Shown one piece after another: positions 31,512 through 43,500 of a stretch of 64,000 nt of DNA. Under the pieces are notes generated by a model. That model ran no database searches and was not told the origin of the DNA. It saw nothing but the letters and a program-made list of their open reading frames with translations. Position 1 is the stretch's first letter; every line of letters begins with the position of its first letter. The translations under genes were made by a program, and so were the position numbers. Source of the stretch: Angiostrongylus vasorum (taxonomy: Eukaryota; Nematoda; Chromadorea; Rhabditida; Metastrongylidae); contig JADANN010000038.1 in assembly GCA_018806985.1 (NCBI GenBank), positions 122,277-186,276 on the forward strand. The letters run 5' to 3'.

Positions 31512-34500
31512 TACTATGTAGTAACTACTGCAATATAGGTATGATGCGAAAGGGAACAGAGGTTACTGCAAGAGGGTCTACTCAGGCCGACTGCAATCCA
31601 CCCTGCGAAGCCTCAATGGAGCACAAACATCAATCCCAATTTGCCAGCGACAACTATCATGGTATAGCTACACTTTTAATTTAGAAATTTGCTTACTGAT
31701 TTTTTTACTCGTATAAGTTGATATGCAGTTATTGTAGCCAGTCTTTTTTTTAGAAAAAGTTATCGAAAGTACTAGCAGAAGACGAAGTAATGACACAGAG
31801 TCTGTCCATTCTTGTAAGTTCACATATTGTTCTTTTTGCTTCTAGATTGCTTTCCTAGTTACCGTTGTTATTTGAGAAGTTGAAAATTAGTTAGCAGAAT
31901 TAAAGGATAAAGGATAAAGCTCTTCGCGTTGATCTATCGCCGAGGGATGCACCATGCATTCGACTTCATTACGGACCGTTGGAGGTGACTGAATGCATAT
32001 CTGGCCTCTGCAATGACGCGCCATGGCCTACCGGTCTATCGAGTCAGTGCCGCTATCCTTCCAGACAAGTCTGGTACCAATCTGCCGACCCCACAAGGAT
32101 GGGGTTCTTGGTAGCCTGAGGCGCGGAGATCGATCCGACGTGTATTGCAGGGCGCCTCCGACCACTGCGCTTTAGCTACCAGCAGTTACGTTATTAAATA
32201 ACAAATATGGTTTCTTGTTTGTTAAAAGTGCAATCAAATTACGCTAAAATTAGGGCAAGGAAATGTATGCTGTAGCGAATGAAACTTCATGGCTATCTCT
32301 AGTTTACGTTTCAATACTATTAAGGCCAAGAAAAGAAAAAAAACGATTGGTAACTCTACTTCTGCGTCTTAAATAATATGTCCAGATTTTTTGACCAATA
32401 TCTCATATTTAAATTGAGCTTCACCTGGATCTTTTGCAGTCTGTGGTGATTCTGGAAGCACAACACCTGATGCGTCAATATCTAGTGAACAGCGCGATAG
32501 TCCCAACAAACTGGTCAATTCACGAGGTTTTTCTCGTAGTGGACGATTCTCTGCCGATAAGTAAGATTCTTGTTTTGAATTGTGTTCTTCCTGTTTAGTT
32601 ATGTGTTTACGGTATTGCTGTTACAATATTAAATCTAATATGTTTGATTCTATTGTCATATTGAATATATTGAAAAATTTTACAAAGCTGATTCAATTCC
32701 TAAAGTTTCGTCTGATTTCGTAGACCGTACTGTTTCAGAAAGGTTTGTAATTTGAACGACTTCAATATGGCGACCTCTGTCCGGAAGAGAAATGCTCGAG
32801 ACTATAACGAAAGACAGGATTCTCGAATGTCATCCAGCACAGGTACGAAATTGTGCGGTCTAGTACGGCGTCGTCAAGACTTTGCCTTAGTTAATCCACT
32901 TTTTTTCTTAAATAAATCCTATTTAAACATGTTTTTCCGTATTTTTAGAAGAATCGTCAGGTCACCGGCGGCCGCATTTCGAGTCCAAACCATTCCTATG
33001 TGCGTATCGTGAAATTATGCTTTTTATGAGGCGGAATTGTAATTCCTGTTTTTAGAATTCCACTCAATCGTTATACGATCCACAACAATCGGAGGGCTAC
33101 TTGGATTATCGGTCGAGCTTTAGACGACGTCAAGGAAATTTAAATATGGGCAAGGCTCCATCACCCGTACGGTTCCGTCGAAAAGTAGGGGCGCTTCATT
33201 TTTTCAACTTCATGTATCGCGTTATGAATTTTCCGTAACATTACAACCTGCTAGCGGTCAGGAAGAAATTTCTCCGTATTTTAACTAGATACTTACTGGG
33301 TACTTGGACGCCCACGTCTTCCACTAGTTGTGCTGACCCCAATATAATTCCCATTGTTCCAGAGTTTTGCTGGGTCAGCGAGACCAAGTCTGCCCTAGAT
33401 CCTCCCAGCATAGGCAGTCGTCGCCCATGTGGACCAGAGGGGATTTGCCAAAATACGAGTAGTTTGGTGCTAGGACGGTGGAGGATCCTGGTATTAGTTT
33501 ACTCTTAGCCAAGCTTCCTGATGGAAACGCCGAACTCTTTCTCAGCTTGGGAGGCCCTGCTTGGGGGATAATTCTCCCCTCTGTACATCGTAGCCCAGCA
33601 CCCAAGAACACCTCCCAGCCACGATGAGGGCGATAAACCGTTGGGAAGTTAAGTATATAGAGCAGTCAAAATGTATCACCTGGGACGATGCAGATGATAC
33701 AGGTATTTTAACTATATGGAGTACCATTAGAGCATGCACTTTTCCATGCCCTATAACTCAGTTGTTACTAAAGTTTTTGTACAATCGTTTCACTTTAGAA
33801 GGGTTTTTTTTATTGTTAATATCACGTTAGGCACACTGCATCGTTGTTACAAATTTGCTTTTGCTTACACTGCTTACTAAATGTTGAAATCGTTTGTGCT
33901 ATCGCTGGAAGGTTTTAAGTAATCCGAGTCTTTACTTACTTTCCTTATTTTTCTAGTTTTTGCTGAAGTTGTCATGAATTATTTTAGTCCCAACAACATA
34001 CGGAGCGTTCATCAATGCGAGCTGAAGGTGGACGACGGAATGTAGCTCATCGGAAGCGTAACGACTCCCTTAACAGTACTCAGAGTGAATGCTTGGCACA
34101 GTTACCAGTTCGTTACATAGTGTTCTACTCACCTCTTTGCAAAATTGTTTGAAGACGAAATAGTGTTTTAAATGTTATAGTTTTCTTATAAATCCAATAG
34201 TTATCGCTGCTTTTGTGGTCAGTCTACTTGCTTATTTGTTTGTGTAGGATCGATCGGCGGTCGATGCAACTAGTGAAACGCAAAGTGTCGCAGATGATGC
34301 AATATCTTCATCATCTTTGTCTTATATGCAGTTATGCCAATCTTTTGAGTCTCTTGGCTCATTCGACTGGAGCAAAGAAGTGGAATCCGAGTACAATGCG
34401 AAACACAGTGAAGAAGCAGGAGAAAAACCACCCACCGAAAGGTATTCATTGTCTGTAAAGAGTGCTAAGAGTTCATGAGAATTTGTTAAGCAGATGGTTA

Positions 34501-37500
34501 TACTAAATTAGTGTACTTCTGCCAAGTGACGTAGGTGCTCGAAGTTCCTCGATCAATATTTCATGAGATACCATGTTCTGGTTAGGCGAAAATGTATGGA
34601 TATTGCATTATATTTAACAAAAAGCGTCAAAGTAGACTTTCTAGTAGATGTGGAAAGATGATATAACTGTTTTATCGTTAGTATGATGTAGAGATAGGAA
34701 GTATGTACATATACATATATATGTAAACATATATACGAAATGTATATATGCATTTGTTTATATATACATATGTTTATATGTATATATGCATGCTGATGCT
34801 TCAGTAAATCTATTTAGAGTAGAAAGTCATCACCATGACTTATCGCAAAAAGAAGTAGAAGATGTGCCACATTCGAATTTGTTGTCACGAGGCATACTGA
34901 GGGTTCCACCCGGACTGAGGCGCGGCAAAGAAAGGATTCGGAGTGGTTTGTGCTTTTATTACTCTTTCTTAAGTTTGTTCCTTAAATTCAGACGTAGTCT
35001 TCGTCTTACCTTGTCACCTCTATCTATTACATTACCTGTGTTTTATCACATTAACCCTGCAAGAATTTGTGGGTTGTGGATGTTGTGGATACGAGTCATT
35101 ACAACTATCTTATCAACCATAAACACGTATAGTTCTTTTCGATTTAAAGATAGCGATCGATCTTCAATTCGTGGTAGCATAGTAGAGGAAGAGTATGATT
35201 GTTCTGATGTATCAAGTGGTGAACGAACGCCCACTGAGGAAAGCGGAGATGAAAAGCATTGGAACAATCGAAGGGAGAAACATTTGTCAAGGCCGGCTCG
35301 TGATGATATACAAAGCTCAGGCTATAGTAGTAGAAATTTTGCGCAGATTGGCAACAAAACAAGTCGTTTAACTGGTCGTATTACCATTGATCGTTCGAAC
35401 ACGGAATGTAACATGGCTGGAAATGCATCGCCATTGGCTTTCCGGGTCTCTGGTGTCTCTTTACGGAATGAGCCTCAAAAGCCATACAGGCCACCAGCTA
35501 TGCGAGGTTCATTGTTATATTTTTGTTTACTGACTCTGTTGTCCTGACGAACCATGGTAGGATTTTGCAACTTAGGTTTTAAGTGAGTAACCTGAAAGCA
35601 ATTTTATATATTCTTTTCTTTATCGTGTTACACTCATCAGAGGTAACCCTAAATGTGTTTTAAAAACGTCTGTATGGTAACTATTAGTTTTTACTGCTAA
35701 AGGAATGTAGAAAGTCCAAGTGAAAATTACCTTTTTCTCCGTAAATACTTGTTCCATTATGAGGTTGAACATTGAAATATTGTTAATGTTGGAAAAAAAT
35801 TGGGGTTCTCTGAGAGAGAATGAACCTGTACTTATACGACTGATTAATGTTAATGTGCACTGTTTATCTCTTCTTCTGTTTCTGTTATTACTTTTGTTTA
35901 TTGTTTCAATCTGTGTTTCTAATGTTACTCATGTTTGCAGTGTCTGGGAAGAGTGATGGTGCAGGCGGTGACGTTCGACACAGGTGATCTGTGTATTTTT
36001 GATTTGACCTACTTTAACCGCCATTTCTTTTACTCTTGGTTCCTCATAAGTACTATTTATTCCATTGTGGCCTTCATCCTCTGACTGCTTATTGTCAATC
36101 TGGACCCAGTTTCTGAAACCTGACGCTTTATCATGCATTGATCGTTTTTTGGTTTATTTGTTCTACTCTAACACTTTGCTTTCCATATTACTTTTGTACC
36201 AATTTTTCAAGGTTTTAGAGTTCTGAACAATAATCTTTAAATAAATTCTCTTATTTGACCAACGAATTTAACTTAAATTTGAGTTTTGTGTTTGCAATAG
36301 GGGTCTTTTGCAGAACGTAATACTTATTATCGCCATAGTCTGGTACAATTAAGTAGTGATTATTCTAAAGGTCGGATAGCACGGTTGTAGTGGTACCGGT
36401 CATCACGGCCACAATGCAGGTTCGGTCCCGCTTCGGGCTCACCAAGCCTGTTATCCCTTCGCAATCGGGAAATTGGTATCGGATTTGTCCGGGAAAAAAT
36501 CGCTCTCTGCAATTCACCTGGGAACGCTCTAGCCCGGGTATCTCAGGACTCCAGTGAGAATTGACTCGACTAGCATTCTCCGATATTCAAGATGATTGAA
36601 AATACTCAAGCAGCAGCCGAAGCCACACGTAAAAGTTTTAAGACCTTCGCAGATAATGGTTGCGAGGAAACGAATCGAATTCGAGAAGTGCTGGTATCCG
36701 CAAAGATGTGAAGGCGGGTCGTATAAGATAAAATAACAAGTGGATTATTTTGATGTCCATTCTCAACATTGATGCTTTTTCGAAGCACTGTGGTTTCGTC
36801 ATTTACTGTAAATATTAGATGCACGTGTAGCGTAGTGTTAGGAGGCGCGCTGCAATACGCAAGGGGATCGATCCCCGCGCCCCAGGTCCACCAAGCCTTT
36901 CATCCTACGGGGGTCGGTAAATTGTTAGCAAACGTGTATGGGAGCATAGCAGCACTGGCTCGATTCATTGGTCGGTTACACCACGAGTTATCGTAAAGAC
37001 CAGATATGCATTCAATCACCTGCAACGATGCTTAGTGAAGTGGAATGCATGACTCATTCTTCAGGAATTTGTCAACGCCGAGAGCCTTATCCTTTTTTGC
37101 TGTAAATATATTATTTGTATTATTTGTGACACCATAGTAGGCAAGATAAAAAGCAGAACTTTAAACATTCCCGCATGTAGTGTTTCGTACTATTTTAACC
37201 ACGAATATAATCGATATCAAGTTTTATTTCGACATTGTCGTTGTTAGTAATCCATCCACTCCGGTCCAATAAACATTAAGTTTTCCATGTTTAAAGAGCG
37301 GAGCGTACGACTTGGCTTTTGTGTTTAGCTAGCAGTTTAACAACAGAGGTTGAAAAGTACTTGAGATTCAATTACGTTTGGTAGTAGGTCATGCTTCGGT
37401 TTTCGCAGTTTTCCTAATGGTTTTTGAAATGTCCTATAACTTTATTGCTTTTTTTACTGTCCATAATTTTACTACGGTTGAATGGTCAGGCAAGGACGAG

Positions 37501-40500
37501 GTAGTTTGGTTCATTTCATCGAGTTTTTTGGGTTCCCGTAATGCCACGGGACAAAATGATGGGGTTAAGGAGTACTATGTTGCCAGCATTATATCGATTA
37601 CCTTTAACAAGTTTTCCTTCATGTTCTCAGTTTCTTTTTCGTGTGCTTAACCACTTTCTTGAAACAACTCTCACCCTTTGTTGAGGTTTTCACACTTCGT
37701 TTTCGTATTGTAATGAATTTGCTTCTTCAATTTGCAGATTTAAGGTTAATCTTAGTTATAAGAGGTATAAAAGGTTGTGCAACACCTCTGAAGCAGATAA
37801 AAAATAACAACTGGTATGTAGCAGACTTAATTTGGTGTACTTTTGTATTTCAGCAGAACTCCATCATCAGAATCACAAAAAGTGACAGATTTTCTAGTAT
37901 ATCGTGAGATCTCAAACAATGAAGGCCCAATAATGCAGAGGGTGAGTGGCTCACCCAGGTAAACATTTCGTGGATGTTATCTCTAATGTATCTAAATACT
38001 ATTTCTACGTTTTCGAAATAGTTGAACATTATGTTTCATATACGTAGATATCTGGTGTATCTGATGTTTGTAGTTCTAGATCAACGACTCAATAACATCT
38101 TTGCTTCTTCGTGTGCAAAAGAGGGATATCAAGGCTGCAGAGAAAGTTGTAGAGTTGAGGTCGGTTCATATTATTCACTGTCCAGTAGCAGTTTTTTTCG
38201 ATTTTCTCTTCTTCTTCTGGAGTTTAGTAAAGGATAATTTTTCACTTTGTTGTGAAGGGGTTCATCTTCCGTCTTTTTTTTGCCAGTAGGTCAATTTTTT
38301 TTATTACGGTCTGATTGTGTCTCTTATTTTCCCTCATTTTTCACTATGCATTATTATTCCAGCGATGAATTATGTGAAATATACTACAAATTGCTGCCAC
38401 GGGACATCTCTTTTACGTTCACGATGAATCTTGAGCAGCATCTGTGGAAACAAGCCTTCTACAAACCTATTGAGGTGTTCAAATCGGTCGTGAATTCCTC
38501 GAAAGATAGCACACGAGCGTTCCGTGCTGCCATGCTTTCATTGCTCAACAACGTTAGTATTTTATCCATATTGATTTATCACGTTTATAAGCGGTGAACG
38601 GAATTTCGTAGTGTTCGGGAGCATGGTTTTACGACAAAGTTCTCACGAAACGAAAAAATCGGTTTTTTTAAACAAAGGATGTTTTGTCATATTTCTGCTT
38701 GCAGGTGACAAAATGTTGTAGTAGCAAAATTAGACTTACTTATTTTGGTAATGTCAGTTATGATGGTTTATTGTTAGATTTGAATAAGAGAAAATGACAT
38801 TTAAAAAAAGGCGCAGACTATTTAACACATTAACGGCAATGTTAGGGATATCCAGTTGAACCTGATCGCACATGTAGGACACTTATACTGATACTAATAC
38901 TGACACTAATGGTGCTTATATCGTTGCCCCTGCAGTCTTCCTTGCACTGTTTTAATGATTATCTTCCACAGTTTCAAATACATTGGGCAAAAACTTCATC
39001 TCATAGCTTTCAAGATTTCCATTGCGTTTTTTTACTAGGAGAATCTAGGCATAAATGTATCTTCAATTGGCTATTTTTTTAATGACGAAGAATCTAGATA
39101 TCCCAATGGACTTTTAAGGATAGCAGTTAGCAGTGAATAATGAAACGGTATAGTGCATTATGTGGCGCGTGTGGTGCAGTGGTTGGAGGCGTCATTGCGA
39201 CGCACACGTGGAATCGCACCCAACGTCCACGGCCCACCAAGCCTTCCATCCCTCCGCGGTCGGCAGATTGGTACCAGATTTGTCTGGGAGGATAACACCA
39301 CTGGCTCGACACATCGGTAGGCCACCGCGAGTCGTTGTAAAGGCCAGATATGCATTCAGTCACCAGTTCTCAGGATCGACTTTCAATTAACGTCGGCATT
39401 GGAATATGAATGCGTCGTTTTCTTGTTCAGGAAATCGCGAGGTTGTTATACAGCATACATTTACTTCCATAGAAAAACACAATACAATACAACAGTAGCT
39501 GACGTTTCGGCAGTATCGCCTTCTTCGGAGCCTGGAAGGGTGTACTGATATACAATTTACTAGGCCAAACGCTTCGATAACAGTTACAAAAAAGACGAAA
39601 AACTCTACGGTAATTACATGGTCAACAGCTTCTCGAAAAAATCTCACCGCTTTTTTCGTGACTTCCAATGAGGAAGATTAGAACAACTGATTATAGTCGC
39701 ATATGGTTGATGACTGCACCACCCCACATTCAGATATTGATGCGAAGATACGGGGCCAGGTCGCGTGTCACCTCTGGGCATTCTTGTATGCTATTCATTG
39801 TGGGATTTTTTTGCATTTATCCAAAAAGCCTCAAGAAGTTTGCGCGTTGGTGTTTTAGTATCCTATGCGAGGATATTGACTTTAACTTCAAAATCGTCTC
39901 CGCTCTGCTTTTATAACCTATGTATGTCTAGTGAGGTAGTGAGGTACTTTGTCTTGCTTTTCGTTTGCCAGCTAGGCTTTCTTTTAAGGATACACAAAGG
40001 CCTGTCCGTTTCGCCAATAAATTCATCTCCGCAATCATTACGAGAAATCAGGTACATTGTACCTGAACTCATGCAGTCACCGTCTCTGCCGTAAGGACAA
40101 ATTACGCAATTTGTTGTTTCACATAGACGGTTATACAAGCGGTTGCGAACTAATTGACGACGAAGGGAATCGGGTGGTATTTTAACTATCGCTACCGATT
40201 CCCCCTAGACCTGCCCTTTTTAAGCATCGTTTTATAGCTACGTTTACTTCATCTCTAATAAAGGGCAACATACACGGGACTTTCTTTTGGCCAAGTGTTT
40301 CGTTTTGGCGCGTCGCTGGCCTTCTAAACTTATCTCGTGCGGTAACTATTTCGTAGCCATTGGAGATGGCTATTTGCCGAGCCAAGTCGCGCAATTCCTC
40401 TTTCAGTTCCCTGGTTGTGCACACAGGGGTGGCTGTTCGAAATATGTTTCTCACAAGCGCGCTCTTTTGTGTGTGAAGGGCTGGAAGAAAGGAAATGAAC

Positions 40501-43500
40501 GAGGATGTTCTTTTTACTTGGCTTTCGGTGCCACTTTGTTATGGAACCGCTACTTGATAGGTTTATTTGAACGTTTAAAAAACGCAAGCCAGTTTTTTCT
40601 CGGTTTCTTCCGGGTGAACTTAATGTACTCAGACTGCTCGTTCAATAATTCGAAGCATTTGTCCATCTCCTCCTGCGTAGAGAAAACGACGAAACAATCA
40701 TCTGTGTTCCTGCAGTAGAGCAGTGTCCGGAGACCGAGAACGGGGGCTTCTACTTTAGACATAAACGCAATGGCAAGGGTCTTATTTGCGCGAAATATTT
40801 CCCAGACCATCTGAAAATCGAGCAGTTTAGGCACTCTTAGGAGAACCATAAGCTGCTGGATAGACAAGCCACGCATATGTATTCCTCCTTCATGTTCAAC
40901 AAGAAGTTCGTGGATGGCTTGCATTGCAGAGTCATTCGATACGTTGGTGTAAAGCGCGGAAACGTCGAATGACTCCATCACGTACGCTTTGTTAGCAGAC
41001 GCATTACATAGGCGTTTCGGTGTTCGTGAGGTGAGCTGGAATATGGCTAAGCAGTTGGGTAAGTATTCGGCCTAGAAACCATGTTATTCTTTCCGTTGGC
41101 CCGTCTACACAGCTGATAGTGGGTCTAACCTTGTAGGAGAGTGGATTGGTAGACGCGAGATCATCAGCTTATACTAATTTATGTGTTTTAATAAGTGAGT
41201 ATAAAACGGGACATGTTGGTCGATCTACTTTAAAATGCGAAATAACAGATGGTTTTAAGCCGTCGCCTTTGCTACTATGACCCTTTCATCATTATGTTTT
41301 CGGTATTGTCTTTTCTATTCCTTTTCATGTGATGAGCGATAAAGGGTAACATCAGTAAGATGTTCCTAAGTTATCTTAGCATCTAGCTGCTGAGGAATAA
41401 CTACAAACTCTCCCCTTTATCACTAACTGATAGTCTAATAATCTTTGAATTTATTAATTCTCTAATTTGTGACTCATGAGTAATATTTCACATCTGATTG
41501 TAAGAGGGTCCAGTAGACATTTGAACGATCCGTCATTCTCTGCTTTCAGATCTGAACTGTAGACTTCCATGATTTTTTGAATTACTATGGTTCTGGTACA
41601 GCTACGTTAAAGCTGTCAGTTAACATTTAGTATTGAACGTCTTTGATGTTGTATGGTTGCGACGCGCTTGACCACAAGGATCGCAATGGGTCCCTTACTG
41701 CTGTTTCCCTGTTTCTCAGCTTTTTTGCTTCTCATTCTAGATAGGGGCTGTGTTAAAGATAACATTCAATTCCCCGTTTTCTTGCACAGTTTTAATAAGT
41801 AAGAATTAAGAAAAAAAATTGCCGCGAAGTTTTATTAGAGCTTGGGTAAAACGCGCAGAAGAATATGAAATCACCGTGCAAGGGAAGCATATAACATTTG
41901 AAGCAGTGTGGGTTTTACGTGCTGCTTACGACGTCAAAGTGAGATATTGAAAGGTGTAAAATTTGTTAAGACCTTGTCTTTGTTATTGTGTGAAAACGAT
42001 TGATAATGTGTATTGTAAAATTTGTTAAGACCTTGTCTTTGTTATTGTGTGAAAACGATTGATAATGTGGATATGTCATATATGTTATGTAGATTTTATA
42101 CACTCTTTTATCACCTAAAACCTAGTAGACTGCTGGTTTGCTTTCTTCTTCAGGGTATTTCTTTCTACATGCGTATCATTGATCTCTATGAAAAGGAATT
42201 GCACGTGGATTTGGAGAAACTCATTCTTTTCTCGTTTGATCAAAACGAAGCATTTTGGGACGTTTGTCATCGGCCAAACCACGATTCGGGACGTAAGGTG
42301 TGTTTGTACGTCAGTTTAAGAAGAAGGAAAATGTTTCATGTTTTACTTGCATTCATGCGGTTTTGATGCAGTTCGTCTTTTAGATTGCTACCAAATCCTA
42401 TTCTCGTCATCTGATTGCACTGGGAGATTTGAAACGTTATAAAACGTTAATAGAAGGTAGTGAAGACTACAGCGATGCGAGAGCGTGAGTGGGGTTATTT
42501 TTCTTTTCTTTCTTGTTAAACGTCCTTACAACCATATTTATTACATGAACTGAGGTGTTCATTAAATCCTAGTATAGAATGGGCTTCCAACCGTATGTGT
42601 TAAAAATATGTTGTGCGACTTGATATTCCAGGATTTTCAGCATGTATTTACGGTCTGCTCAACTGTGGCCCTCATCTGGGCACTGCTACAACCAACTGGC
42701 AGTGATTGCATATTTCTCGGCAAGTTTATTCAACGTCGTTTATTTTATTTGTAAAAGTTTTGCTACTTTTTCTTCACAGTTTTTGTAAGGGTCACAATGA
42801 GATTTTGGGGATACATTGTTTTTAAGTTAGCATATCTTCTCCACTTTCTTTGAGAAGTGATGAGAGCTGTAGACTTTTTCACGCGTAACTCCACCGCTCA
42901 TTTCCATTTTTGGCAGTTGATATATAAAATGAAGTTTTCTCTCATTACAAAACAGGGATATCGAAAGCAGCACAGAAGAGCGCAGTATCCACGAAGCATT
43001 ACATTGTAGAAAGTAACAGGTTTAGGTTTTTAATGTTCAAAAAACAAAATTTGCGCAGCTTTTAGTTCCACGGTATTTTGATATATAATAGCAGAAAGTT
43101 GAAAGGTCCTTAACCTTTCTTAAATGATAGTTTATATCTAAAGAAATTATGCTTACCACACAACGCCTGTATGACTATTTCGCGTGCGATGAATTTCTTG
43201 ACCACCCGGAGTTCTTCATAAGAGTCCGTGCATTGTTAAGGCCGAAGTTGAAAATGTCATAGATGAAGAGCCGTCCCATCTGTAACTCCTTCTTAAATTT
43301 AATGCGACTTCTTTATCAATCGAATGTTTAGTAACACTGCTTGGTTTAGCTGGTTGGTTTCTCGTTACAAAAGTCTGTAGTTTTCTGTGAAAACAGTGAG
43401 AAGCGTTGAAAGGCAGATGAAGCGTGTTTGTTTTGTTTCAGCGATATTCTAACGTATGAGTTCTTTTCTGTGTATAACAGACATAAAATGCGAAATTATT

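Larger units (their letters stand above)
29937..31661 (+). other. smg-6: EJC-binding motif, SMG-6 exons 1-2
   Basis: Exon 1 ends KARPDIQIYRP and the Gly codon is completed by exon 2 (G, then MMRKG). This matches the exon-junction-complex-binding motif of SMG6, a basic-Pro-Asp-x-Gln-Ile-Tyr-x-Pro-Gly core found twice in the human protein. One copy is visible here. EJC binding is inferred from the motif. Confidence 0.75.

Noticed and set aside
32843..32844. GTACGA donor for smg-6 exon 5
   Set aside because: It would leave phase 1 and force a stop in exon 7. The GTACGG donor at 32863 keeps phase 0 through exons 6-8.
34786..35547. 253-codon open frame taken as a single exon
   Set aside because: It merges smg-6 exons 10 and 11 with the intron between them. 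The intron part (about 34946-35149) has a GTTTGT donor and an AAAG acceptor and does not read as coding.
37959..37960. GTAAAC donor extending smg-6 exon 13
   Set aside because: It gives a stop soon after joining exon 14. The stronger GTGAGT at 37942 gives a clean phase-0 join.
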